Assembly (NCBI GenBank): GCA_045636225.1
Contig: JAZTXB010000047.1
Coordinates: 1-64,000 of the forward strand
Direction of reading: 5' to 3'
DNA from: UMGS1613 sp045636225
GTDB lineage: Bacteria > Bacillota_I > Bacilli_A > RF39 > UBA660
Length of the DNA stretch: 64,000 nt
Below, piece by piece: positions 7,969-16,646 of this stretch. The first letter of the stretch is position 1, and the number at the start of each line of letters is the position of its first letter. The position numbers and the translations under genes are program-made. A model generated the notes under the pieces. That model worked only from the letters and a program-made list of their open reading frames with translations. It was not told the DNA's origin and did not search any database.

Positions 7969-9814
7969 ATAAATCATCATTAACATTTTTTTGATCTATA
8001 ATAAAATTTAAAGAATTAGAAGCTGATGAAGTTTCTTCATTGTTTATGTTATTCTCTACCATAGGTTCAAATATCCCTGTTTGAGCTTCTGAAATTTGTT
8101 CTGGATTCATATCTATAATTTCACTTTTTTGTTCTAATCCATTATTCTCTACTATAGGTTCAAACATATCTACCTGAACTTCTTCATTTGATTCTTCTAT
8201 ATTATTTTCTTCTTTTTTTATAAAATTTTTATTATTTTTTTTAATTAATTTAGATATAAATATTCCAACTATTAATCCAATAATAAATGATATTATACTT
8301 ACTATCACTATCCAAAAAGTAATACCAAACTTTTCTTTAGTAATTATAAATTTATATTCTTTTTCTATGCCACTTTCACTAATTGAAAACAACGAAACAA
8401 TGCTTCCAGTTTTTAAATCTTTATTATTCTTTATTATATAACTAGCTTTTTCATCTTCTAGTTCCACATTAAATAATAATTCATTTTCATTTTTACCTAT
8501 TTTTATTTTATATTCAAATACATCACTAGAAAAATTTAATTTATGATTAACTATATTAAGTTTAGATATTTTATTGTTATCAGACATTTTTTCTTCTTCA
8601 CTTAATCTTTTTACATTTATTTTATAATTTTTTACCTGTCCATTTTCACTTACTACCTCTATTGTAATAGTATTATCTCCAACTACTAATTCTGGATTAC
8701 TTACTTTAACAATAGCTTTCTCATCTTCTACTAATGCATTTACATCTATTTTAGTTACATCATAATTTACAGAAATATTATATTCAAAAGTATCTTTATC
8801 AAAAACAATTTTTCCATCACTTAAAGATAAAGACTTTAAATAATTATTTGTACTTCTATTATCTTTTCTATTAACATTAATTGTATATGTTCTAACAGAT
8901 TCATTTTCCGCTTTTACTTTTATTAAAATTGCATTATTACCATAATTTAAATTAACTACTCTTGGTCCATAACCATCAACAAAACTAGCCTTACCATTTT
9001 CCAAAGAAGCATTTACTTTAATCGAACTTATATTAGATTCAACCTCTGCTGAATAATTTATTGCATTTTTATCTAATGAAATATTATTACTATCTAATGA
9101 TAAACTTTTTAAATAATTATTTGTACTTCTTTTATCTGGTCGTGTAATTTTTATTGTATAAGTTTTTGTATTTCCAGATTCACTAGTTACAGCTATATTA
9201 AAAACATTATCACCATAATTTAAATTATGCGTACCCGCACCCATAACTTTTTGATAACTATCCCCTTTAATTGCATTAATAGTAATACTTGGTTCCTCTA
9301 CCGTTACACTATAACTAGTAATATCTGCTGAAAATGAAGGAGATAATGTTCCAGTTGAAAGAGTTAAATCCTTTAACGAATTGTTTGTTGAATTTAATCT
9401 AATATTTATTGCATTACTAGTAGCCCCTGCACCATATGAATTTTTATTAACATCACTAGCATCCAAATCACTAAGTTGAATAGAACCCGATTTTGTTACT
9501 TTAAGCGTAATTGTTCCTACTGTAAATGTACCACTTTTCCCATCAAGATTACCTATTGCAAATCCAGAAGCGGACTTACTATATACTTGAAAGCCATTTT
9601 GAGCTTCAAAATCTATATATGTAAGATCTTTTAGAATATAATGACTTGCTAAACCATTTACAAGAACATCACTTGTTACATTAACATTACACTTTATTTC
9701 AGAATTCTCATTTGCCGTTACTGGACAACTTAATGATACCGAAACACTAGCAGCCTTAGCAAAAATTGGCATCATCATAAATGATAAAATTATAAATAAT
9801 ATATTTTTTTTCAT
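7967..9814 (-). CDS. Membrane-anchored cohesin-like + cadherin-like beta-sandwich protein
   Basis: This 615-residue protein starts at the ATG behind AAGGAGG. A signal peptide ends near residue 21. Residues about 22-140 resemble a cohesin domain: VSVSLSCPVTANENSEIKCNV at its start and GTITLKVTKSGSIQLSDLDASDV near its end. Three to four cadherin-like beta-sandwich repeats follow (each ending like TYTIKITRPDKRSTNNYLKS, TYTINVNRKDNRSTNNYLKS). A membrane helix (FWIVIVSIISFIIGLIVGIF, near 497-517) and a charged cytoplasmic tail complete it. It overlaps the upstream dockerin-bearing protease gene by 4 bp, so the two are co-translated. The likely role is to hold dockerin-tagged enzymes on the cell surface. 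Confidence 0.75.
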   Translation of the reverse strand: MKKNILFIILSFMMMPIFAKAASVSVSLSCPVTANENSEIKCNVNVTSDVLVNGLASHYILKDLTYIDFEAQNGFQVYSKSASGFAIGNLDGKSGTFTVGTITLKVTKSGSIQLSDLDASDVNKNSYGAGATSNAINIRLNSTNNSLKDLTLSTGTLSPSFSADITSYSVTVEEPSITINAIKGDSYQKVMGAGTHNLNYGDNVFNIAVTSESGNTKTYTIKITRPDKRSTNNYLKSLSLDSNNISLDKNAINYSAEVESNISSIKVNASLENGKASFVDGYGPRVVNLNYGNNAILIKVKAENESVRTYTINVNRKDNRSTNNYLKSLSLSDGKIVFDKDTFEYNISVNYDVTKIDVNALVEDEKAIVKVSNPELVVGDNTITIEVVSENGQVKNYKINVKRLSEEEKMSDNNKISKLNIVNHKLNFSSDVFEYKIKIGKNENELLFNVELEDEKASYIIKNNKDLKTGSIVSLFSISESGIEKEYKFIITKEKFGITFWIVIVSIISFIIGLIVGIFISKLIKKNNKNFIKKEENNIEESNEEVQVDMFEPIVENNGLEQKSEIIDMNPEQISEAQTGIFEPMVENNINNEETSSASNSLNFIIDQKNVNDDL

Positions 9815-12800
9815 AAAGAACCTCCTTCTACAATATATGTGCTAATAGTCATTACATCATTCATTCTTATCAATCCATCCCCTGTTACATCTGATGATAT
9901 TTTATAATAAGATTCAGATAAGCCTACTCCATCTACTATATATTCACTAATAGTCATTACATCATTCATCTTAGCAAACCCATCTCCTGTTACATCACCT
10001 GAAACTATTATTGTATATCTATCTACCTTTAATCCTGTGTAAACATATCCCTCATATGATACAGAACCATCAGTTACATATGTATCAATTATTCCATCTA
10101 CATTTGATATAAAAGTATTTATAGATGTACTAGGTTGAACATAAATTTGCAAATTATCTTGATCTATAGTATATATACTACTTGTTATAACTTTTTGTTC
10201 CTCTTCAGGTGCCTCAGGCTCTTCTGGAACTTCAGGCTCCTCAGGTTCTTCTTGTAAGTTTTCATTTTGTGCTTGTTCATTTATCCATTTTACAAAACCA
10301 GCAGCAATTTCTGCTTCTTCTTCATCGGTAGGTACTATCTCTATTTCATTTTGCGTAATTGTAGCCCAACCTCTTCCTATGTTTGTAAAATGATTAACAA
10401 CGCCTTCAAAATTTACCAAATTTGTATTAAAATCATCCGAAATATCATTCATTACATCAATAAATGACAAAAATCTATTTTTATAAGATTTTGAAGAACT
10501 ACCAGTATAGAATTCATTAAATATTTCAAATAAATTTAAATCAGTATTATCTTTAATATTATAATAAAGTAGCCATGCATCTATATCTGCATATACATCT
10601 TCCATATTAAAGGAACCTGTTCCCATTAACCTGTAAGTAGCTTCTAAATAATTACCATATTCTTCTTTAACTCCAACCTTTAAAATACTTCCTTTCATAA
10701 GAGTGTGTAAATCTCCAGCCCAGCTAACAACGCTATCATACTCTAATTCTTGATAGGCCAAAGAAAATGGAAATTTTGTTGTGTGAAAAAGTCCAGAAAT
10801 TGATGCTGCCATATGTTTTAAATCTATCTTGTGACCATTAATTGTATAATCATTTTTGATTTCAAAATAAGGTTTTAAATTTGTAGCATTTTCTTCAACA
10901 TATTTAACAAAATTAGCATCAACTCCTGTTACAATATTATACTGATTCGTTGTATCGCTAAGATTTGTTCCATATTTGAATTGTCTAATATAGAAAAATA
11001 CTAACCAATCACTATTACTACTTAAATTTTTTTCTTTAACATATTGTTCTGCAAGTAATTCTAATCTATGTAAGTTTTTAAATAATTCAACATTATCTCT
11101 AGAATACCTTAAAACTTCATCATATAACCTATCGCTGCCATAATCGTTTTTAATATTTTTATTTTCATCATAAATAACAATTGAAACTTGATTTGATGAG
11201 TTTATTCTTACTTCGCCACTACCACTAATACTAGAATCCATTGTCATATTAGGCTCTTGTGTTTCATTTCCAAATTTATCAACTTTATTTATTACTCCAT
11301 CTTTAAACTCAAAATAAACTTCATCAGTAATAGTATTATTTTCTATATATATTTTTGCACTACTTTTAAGTTCTTCATATAACGATAATATATTATCATC
11401 ATATTCACTATTTATGTCATTATCAGTAAATGCTTTAATCGACGCTATTAATGAACCACCTTGTTCATTTGATAAATCTTCCCATGATACGCCATTTAAG
11501 GATGTAAAACTTTTATCACCATCAATTGAAACATATTCGTAAAATTTATCATCTTTAGAAGATATCGCAAGTGGTGTTGTAACAGAATCCATATCGTAAT
11601 ATACCGCTATTGAAAATTGCGTTACATCCTCCTCAAGAAGTATAGGAGTATCTAAAATATGAGTAACGTATCCTGCATGTTCTAAATTGCCACTACCTAT
11701 TAATTGCATATTAGAAACAGAACTATTTTTGCCATTCCCATTCATATAATAAATACTATATGAACCAGTTCCTGCACTTCCAATTGTAACTTCTTTTAAT
11801 TTTTCTTTCTTTTCTTCTTTTGTAAATACATTCATTGCATATGCTGAAGTATACTCAACATCACCATATTTATAGCCATAAAAAATATTAAAACCTAAAG
11901 TATCATAAATATATGAATTATCTTCTACTTTTTTATCAGCTTTTTTTATTGCCATATAAATATCACAAACATGAATATCTTCATACGAAATATAATAATA
12001 TCCATTATCCCCAAAACTACTTCCATAAGAATTTTGTACTATCCAAGCACCATTTGAATTTGGTTTATTAGAACTTGAAAAATTATTTTTAGAATAGTTA
12101 TCATTCCATCCAACAATCAAAACAGCATGATTAGAATTTTCAGCCCCATTATAATAAAATGCATTCGTATTACTATTATAATAGTTTGATTCATTAGTCA
12201 TATATGTAGATATTGCAACAGAACCATACTTATAAATGTATTCTTTTATATTATTAATCTCAGAAGTTGTACATGTTTTTCCATCTTCATCATCATATTC
12301 TAAAACAATATCATTAACATCTAACTGAATAGTTTTATTTTGAATTTCACTAATGTTTAATGTATTCTCATTATTTTCAAAAATCATATTACTCTCTAAA
12401 ACAGGACCCTGAGAATTAATAAAATAATTAGACGCCATAAAAAAATTTCCACCATTGCTTGGTACCTTGTTATAACCATATACATTAATCTCATTATTTA
12501 AAAACTCTCTAGTAGTTGAATATACCATATGTCTAGTAGAAAAAACAGAATTAAAATTTAAAATTTTACTAACATAATATTCAAGTAATGTTGTTGTAGA
12601 AAATGCCCAGCACCCATTAGTATCATTTTGATTTTTTACCGTTGACGCATAATTTTGCTCTCTTGCATCATAAGATGAAGGTAATTCTGCCTCACCTAAT
12701 CCTTTTGAAAACAAATTATTCTTTGTCTTAATTTTTTTTACATTACTAACTTTACACATAGGCGGCATAATCGTTTTTTGTTTCTCATCTTCAGTTAACT

Positions 12801-12957
12801 TCTCCCATTCAAGATACGATTCACTTAACTCGCATTTTGTTAGTTCTATCTTATCTCCCATTTGTGGAATTTCAAGTGCTAATGTGCTATGAGTACCAAA
12901 AACAATACAAGTACATAAACAAATACATATAAAAACTAAATTCTTTATTTTTAACAT
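9811..12957 (-). CDS. Exported papain-family (C1) cysteine protease with C-terminal dockerin
   Basis: The protein has 1048 residues with a signal peptide ending near residue 28. A C1A protease domain follows: catalytic Cys116 in NGCWAFS, His277 in NSNHAVLIVGW, and Asn309 in WIVQNSYGSSFGDNGYYYIS. A lectin-like beta-domain lies after it (about 350-510), then a long unrecognised helical region. A Pro/Glu linker (EEPEEPEVPEEPEAPEEEQ) leads to two F-hand calcium repeats, DVTGDGFAKMNDVMTISEYI and DVTGDGLIRMNDVMTISTYI, which form a type I dockerin at about 985-1048. The next gene, overlapping by 4 bp, encodes a cohesin-like anchor. The target protein is unknown. Confidence 0.9.
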   Translation of the reverse strand: MLKIKNLVFICICLCTCIVFGTHSTLALEIPQMGDKIELTKCELSESYLEWEKLTEDEKQKTIMPPMCKVSNVKKIKTKNNLFSKGLGEAELPSSYDAREQNYASTVKNQNDTNGCWAFSTTTLLEYYVSKILNFNSVFSTRHMVYSTTREFLNNEINVYGYNKVPSNGGNFFMASNYFINSQGPVLESNMIFENNENTLNISEIQNKTIQLDVNDIVLEYDDEDGKTCTTSEINNIKEYIYKYGSVAISTYMTNESNYYNSNTNAFYYNGAENSNHAVLIVGWNDNYSKNNFSSSNKPNSNGAWIVQNSYGSSFGDNGYYYISYEDIHVCDIYMAIKKADKKVEDNSYIYDTLGFNIFYGYKYGDVEYTSAYAMNVFTKEEKKEKLKEVTIGSAGTGSYSIYYMNGNGKNSSVSNMQLIGSGNLEHAGYVTHILDTPILLEEDVTQFSIAVYYDMDSVTTPLAISSKDDKFYEYVSIDGDKSFTSLNGVSWEDLSNEQGGSLIASIKAFTDNDINSEYDDNILSLYEELKSSAKIYIENNTITDEVYFEFKDGVINKVDKFGNETQEPNMTMDSSISGSGEVRINSSNQVSIVIYDENKNIKNDYGSDRLYDEVLRYSRDNVELFKNLHRLELLAEQYVKEKNLSSNSDWLVFFYIRQFKYGTNLSDTTNQYNIVTGVDANFVKYVEENATNLKPYFEIKNDYTINGHKIDLKHMAASISGLFHTTKFPFSLAYQELEYDSVVSWAGDLHTLMKGSILKVGVKEEYGNYLEATYRLMGTGSFNMEDVYADIDAWLLYYNIKDNTDLNLFEIFNEFYTGSSSKSYKNRFLSFIDVMNDISDDFNTNLVNFEGVVNHFTNIGRGWATITQNEIEIVPTDEEEAEIAAGFVKWINEQAQNENLQEEPEEPEVPEEPEAPEEEQKVITSSIYTIDQDNLQIYVQPSTSINTFISNVDGIIDTYVTDGSVSYEGYVYTGLKVDRYTIIVSGDVTGDGFAKMNDVMTISEYIVDGVGLSESYYKISSDVTGDGLIRMNDVMTISTYIVEGGSL

Positions 12958-13044
12958 ACCGCATACTTCCTTACTCTATCAGTAATTATATTATATCTTA
13001 TTTTTCTTTTTTTTGATAGATAATTTTACAATTTTTTAAAACTT

Positions 13045-13064
13045 AAAAAAGTCTATAAGACTTT
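13045..13064 (-). terminator. Intrinsic terminator of the 16.3-13.1 kb operon
   Basis: On the minus strand AAAGTCT and AGACTTT pair around a 3-nt loop and run into T residues, 45 bp after the Nudix gene. Confidence 0.65.
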
Positions 13065-13110
13065 AATTCTAAAATATGTAACAAAAAAAATACATGTAAT
13101 TGCATTGTTC

Positions 13111-13656
13111 TTATAAATAAAGTGAATCAAACAATTCAAACAAAATCTCAAACTCTTCTGTATGCATCAATAAATCTGGCTGTTTATTTTCTACCATTTT
13201 TTTAAATTCTTTATAAGGAACAAAAAATATTTCTGATATTTCACTTTCTTGATAAGTCATATCATTAATAGTTTTATCAGTTTTTAAAATATACATATCA
13301 GCAAATTCATTATTAATAAAATTCTTTGCATTTATTGAACTTTTTTTGAATGTTTTAATAAACTTTAATTCTTCTTCCTTTACATCTAAGTTTAATTCTT
13401 CTTTTAACTCTCTTATTGCACCAGTTAATGAATCATCTCCGGCAGTTAAATGACCTGCACTAGAAATATCTAACATATTAGGATGGCAATCTTTATTAGC
13501 GCATCTTCTTTGAAGAAGTATGTCGCCATTATTATTTATAATCCAAATATGAACACCTCTATGCCAATCTCCATCTCTATGTACTTCATTTCTTAATTTT
13601 ATTTTTCCAGTTTTATTTCCATTTTCATCTAACACATCAAAATATTCTTTAGTCAT
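13111..13656 (-). CDS. Nudix hydrolase, IPP-isomerase-like subfamily
   Basis: This 181-residue protein begins MTKEYFDVLDENGNKTGK, the typical start of YfcD/Idi-type Nudix proteins, where an N-terminal beta-hairpin precedes the fold. WHRGVHIWIINNNGDILLQRR follows. The Nudix box is GHLTAGDDSLTGAIRELKEELNL, with RELKEEL intact. These proteins hydrolyse nucleoside-diphosphate-linked compounds or isomerise isopentenyl diphosphate; I cannot decide between them, but the Nudix box favours a hydrolase. It is the last gene of a five-gene operon with 2-15 bp gaps. Confidence 0.88.
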   Translation of the reverse strand: MTKEYFDVLDENGNKTGKIKLRNEVHRDGDWHRGVHIWIINNNGDILLQRRCANKDCHPNMLDISSAGHLTAGDDSLTGAIRELKEELNLDVKEEELKFIKTFKKSSINAKNFINNEFADMYILKTDKTINDMTYQESEISEIFFVPYKEFKKMVENKQPDLLMHTEEFEILFELFDSLYL

Positions 13657-13670
13657 AAAAAACCATCTCT

Positions 13671-14204
13671 CTATATTTCATATATTTTTACTTCACAATT
13701 ATCAAGTCCTAAAACCTGTAAATTACCATCATTAGGAATACCATTAAAATAACAATTTATAACTTTAGTAACACCACTATGAGTTACTAATAAAATAGTT
13801 TTATCTTTATATTTTTCTTTAATTTCATCTAGAAAACTATAAACTCTATTAAATAAGTGCTGCATCGTCTCAGCTTTCTCATATATAGTTTTATCATGAT
13901 AATTCCAGTATAAATCCCTATCTAAACTATCAAACCCTAATCCAGTAAATTCACCACAATCTCTTTCAATAATTCTTTCATCATAGATTACTGGATTATT
14001 ATTAATATTTATTATTTCCATAGTATGTTTAGTTCTAGTAAGCGGTGAACATATTATTAAATCAAAATTAATATTTTTTAGATTATCTCTTGTAATTTTT
14101 GCTTGATCTATTCCTTTTTCATTTAAATCAATATCCCTTATTCCATCCATTATTTTGTATACATTACCATCAGTTTGTCCATGTCTTGTTATATATAATT
14201 TCAT
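13671..14204 (-). CDS. Histidine phosphatase (phosphoglycerate mutase superfamily)
   Basis: This 177-residue protein has the family's N-terminal phospho-acceptor motif LYITRHGQTDGN, with His8. It also has the partner Arg in CSPLTRTKHTMEI, the acidic proton donor in ERDCGEFTGL, and the second catalytic His in VTHSGVTKVIN near residue 142. It should dephosphorylate a small phosphorylated metabolite in the cytoplasm (cobalamin, sugar or nucleotide phosphates are known in this family). It sits between an SDR and a Nudix gene in one operon. Confidence 0.92.
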   Translation of the reverse strand: MKLYITRHGQTDGNVYKIMDGIRDIDLNEKGIDQAKITRDNLKNINFDLIICSPLTRTKHTMEIININNNPVIYDERIIERDCGEFTGLGFDSLDRDLYWNYHDKTIYEKAETMQHLFNRVYSFLDEIKEKYKDKTILLVTHSGVTKVINCYFNGIPNDGNLQVLGLDNCEVKIYEI

Positions 14205-14219
14205 AAAATACTATCCCTT

Positions 14220-14900
14220 CTAATTATTTATATTTTTTATCCCCACTTCTGGTATCATAACGCCACTTGGTGTATCTATAATAAATTTAATTAATCTAGC
14301 TACTTCTTTTGTATCTAATCCATTATCCATATTTTTAGTTATATTCATTTTATTAAACATATCAGTTTTCATCATTCCTGGCATTACATTAGTAACTCTT
14401 ATTCCATATTTTGCTACTTCATCTTGTAAAGATTTAGAAAAACCAGTTACACCCCACTTAGATGCATTATAAACTGTTCTTTCTGCTTTATGATTAATTC
14501 CAGCTTGTGAATTAATATTAATTATTAATCCATCTTTATTTTCTTTCATAGATGGTATTACTGATTTTGATGCATTTATTGTCCCAAGTAAATTTACTCC
14601 TATTACATCTTGTATTCTATCATAATCATTTGTATCTAATTCATCTTGAATCCATAAACCAGCATTATTTATTAATACATCTATTTTATTATAATCATTT
14701 ACAATTTCATTTATAGTTTTTTCAACTTTAACATAATCACTTACATCACATACTTTATAAGAACAATTATTATTGGTTGATACAACATTTAATTTTTCTT
14801 CATTTGTGGCAAGAATAATAACATTATTTTCCCTTGATAAAAATTCAGTTAATGTTTTTCCTAAGCCATCGCTACCACCTGTAATCACTATTGTTTTCAT
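14220..14900 (-). CDS. Short-chain dehydrogenase/reductase (SDR)
   Basis: This 226-residue protein has the classical SDR layout. The NAD(P)-binding loop is TGGSDGLGKTL near the N-terminus, NNAGLWIQ follows beta-4, the catalytic Ser is in ININSQAG, and the YxxxK pair is in YNASKWGVTGFSKSL. MPGMMKTDMF is the usual post-beta-6 loop. It reduces a carbonyl or oxidises an alcohol; the substrate is not visible. The start ATG is behind AGGAGG. It is co-transcribed with GNAT and phosphatase genes, suggesting a small-molecule pathway. Confidence 0.93.
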   Translation of the reverse strand: MKTIVITGGSDGLGKTLTEFLSRENNVIILATNEEKLNVVSTNNNCSYKVCDVSDYVKVEKTINEIVNDYNKIDVLINNAGLWIQDELDTNDYDRIQDVIGVNLLGTINASKSVIPSMKENKDGLIININSQAGINHKAERTVYNASKWGVTGFSKSLQDEVAKYGIRVTNVMPGMMKTDMFNKMNITKNMDNGLDTKEVARLIKFIIDTPSGVMIPEVGIKNINN

Positions 14901-14902
14901 TT

Positions 14903-15379
14903 CTATTCCTCCTCAATATTCATAGTAAGTGTTAAATTAAAATCCTCAAAACCATTTTTTTTATAAAAACTTATAGCATTACTATTTTTAGCACTTGCAG
15001 TTACTGTTAAATTATCTATACCATTTTCTTTACAATAAGTTTTAAATTCATTAACTAGCTTTTTACCAATACCATAACCTCTACAATTATTTTTTATAAA
15101 CATATTATTTATTTCACCATATTGTATATTCTCATAAGCACCTTTTTCATTTATAGTACCGGCTAAGTATCCAACAATTTCATTATTTAATATTGCTACT
15201 ACTACATAATGATTAGTTATTAAATCTTCAAAGTAATTTTTACCTTCTTCTGTTAATGGCCAATTACTAACTAATGTAGAATCATAATTTTCTTTTTCTA
15301 ATTTAAATAATTCATTATTCAATTCTTGAATATATTCTAAATCATTTATTTGTGCTTTTCTTATTATTAAATCATTCAT
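14903..15379 (-). CDS. GNAT family N-acetyltransferase
   Basis: This 158-residue protein has GNAT motif A, INNMFIKNNCRGYGIGKKLV, with the R-G-Y-G-I-G-K acetyl-CoA loop. Motif B follows: LTVTASAKNSNAISFYKKNG, with Asn and Tyr in the usual places. The start follows AGGTGATAAA. It is separated by 2 bp from the SDR gene and 8 bp from the serine hydrolase gene. It is a general small-molecule or protein acetyltransferase with no visible specificity. Confidence 0.92.
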   Translation of the reverse strand: MNDLIIRKAQINDLEYIQELNNELFKLEKENYDSTLVSNWPLTEEGKNYFEDLITNHYVVVAILNNEIVGYLAGTINEKGAYENIQYGEINNMFIKNNCRGYGIGKKLVNEFKTYCKENGIDNLTVTASAKNSNAISFYKKNGFEDFNLTLTMNIEEE

Positions 15380-15387
15380 TTTATCAC

Positions 15388-16314
15388 CTATATTATTCCT
15401 CTTAATATTTCAGTAACATTCTTCATTTCTTTTTCACTTGCCATAATAGTAATTAATAAATTTTTATTTTTATCCAAAACTATATATTGTCCATTTGTAC
15501 CATCTCTAAAAACAATATTATCACGAGATATAAATGTAAAATATCCTGCGCCTATCTTAGGTAATACTCTTTCTGGCTTATAATAATCTGGGGTATCTAC
15601 TTGGCACTTGCACATTTCATTTATCCAGTATGATGAGATTATTTGATTTCCTTCATATTTACCATCATTAAGTAATAATTTAGCTATCTTATGAAAATCA
15701 GTATGTTTTAAATATAATCCTGTAGCCCCCATACAATACTTACCATAATTATCCCATTTATATTCATTTATATTAAGTTTTTTAAAAATATTTTCATTAA
15801 CGAAATCAGATAAATTAATATTAAAATATTCACTAAAAATAACAGATATCAAAAATGGTTCAACATTGTTATATGCATATCTCTTATTTGGTTCATATTT
15901 AATATCATAATTAAGTGCATAATCTAAAACTTTATCTTTATCTATATCTAATAAATATTTTTCTGAAAACATTTGGAATTCATAACCAGTTTGATGTGTT
16001 AATAAAGTTTTAATAGTCCATTCTTTTATTTTATCTATATTATTTATATTTGTTATATTACATATATCTTTTATTAAAGGATATATTCTTGTATTTAAAC
16101 TTATTTCTTCATTATTTATTTTCATTTTTCTATCTATAGCTATACCAAGTGCCATAGCAACTAATAATTTAGAACAACTTCTAAGTTCATGTAGTTTTTC
16201 TTCCTTATAAAACTTAATTTTTAAATTACCATTTTGTTCTACAAATACACTATCTATATTTAAACTTAATTTTTTTGATAATTCTACTTTCCTATTATCT
16301 ATTATATCTAGCAT
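15388..16314 (-). CDS. Serine hydrolase, beta-lactamase/PBP-fold (class C-like)
   Basis: I chose the ATG at 16314 (MLDIIDNRKVELSKKL), behind AGGTGA; a GTG frame starts three codons earlier, overlapping that site. The 308-residue protein has the SxxK motif in LRSCSKLLVAMALG, a YxN equivalent in YAYNNVEPF, and a late FRDGTNGQYIVL region in place of KTG. No signal peptide is visible, so it is probably cytoplasmic. Members of this fold include esterases and D-amino peptidases as well as lactamases. It is the first gene of the five-gene operon ending at 13111. Confidence 0.82.
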   Translation of the reverse strand: MLDIIDNRKVELSKKLSLNIDSVFVEQNGNLKIKFYKEEKLHELRSCSKLLVAMALGIAIDRKMKINNEEISLNTRIYPLIKDICNITNINNIDKIKEWTIKTLLTHQTGYEFQMFSEKYLLDIDKDKVLDYALNYDIKYEPNKRYAYNNVEPFLISVIFSEYFNINLSDFVNENIFKKLNINEYKWDNYGKYCMGATGLYLKHTDFHKIAKLLLNDGKYEGNQIISSYWINEMCKCQVDTPDYYKPERVLPKIGAGYFTFISRDNIVFRDGTNGQYIVLDKNKNLLITIMASEKEMKNVTEILRGII

Positions 16315-16454
16315 AACATTCACCTAGTAATATTATAGCACATATTACTATTTAAACAATAATATATATTATAATCACACTTATTTCAATTTTAAAAGAT
16401 AAAACGGAATTCAAAATGAAAATTCACGAATTTAAATAAATTTAATTTAACAAC

Positions 16455-16483
16455 TTGACTAATTAAAAAAATTAATTTATACT
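16455..16483 (+). promoter_or_regulatory. SigA promoter of the 16.5-kb small RNA
   Basis: TTGACT (16455-16460), a 17-bp spacer and TATACT (16478-16483) form a near-consensus promoter on the plus strand, although no plus-strand protein gene follows. Confidence 0.7.
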
Positions 16484-16489
16484 TATTAT

Positions 16490-16592
16490 AGGTATGGTAA
16501 CATACCTAGTGTTCTTTACGACGCTTATATGTGAAGGACACACAACCAAAACCCCCTGAAATCCCAGCCGAGAGGCTGGGATACTTTGTTTA
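16490..16592 (+). ncRNA. Putative small RNA at the left end of the accessory region
   Basis: A transcript from the promoter at 16455 would form three hairpins. These are GGTATG-GTAA-CATACC, then GTGTTCTT paired with AAGGACAC around a 17-nt loop, then a strong ATCCCAGCC-GAGA-GGCTGGGAT stem (16561-16582) followed by a weak T-run. The single-stranded CCCCCTGAA sits just before the last hairpin. No ORF is present. I cannot assign it to a known RNA family. Its 3' hairpin has related copies at 25455, 27534 and 29113. Confidence 0.5.
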
Positions 16593-16607
16593 TAAGGGCT
16601 CCAAGCC

Positions 16608-16643
16608 ATTTCATATATGTATTAGGTACCCAAATAGGTACCC
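16608..16643. repeat. Left end of module 1: 12-bp direct repeat and paired GGTACCCA words
   Basis: ATTTCATATATG at 16608-16619 recurs exactly at 25423-25434. It is followed by two GGTACCCA words 13 bp apart (16623-16643), matched at the other end by GGTACCCA and GGTACTCA at 25311-25331. Paired short direct repeats next to an integrase gene are typical of recombinase arm-type binding sites, and the 12-bp repeat is the best candidate for an attachment-site duplication. Confidence 0.5.
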
Positions 16644-16646
16644 ATT

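Noticed and set aside
16490..16592. tmRNA, SRP RNA or a tRNA at the integration site.
   Set aside because: No acceptor stem with T-arm, no tag ORF and no SRP domain IV consensus could be found.
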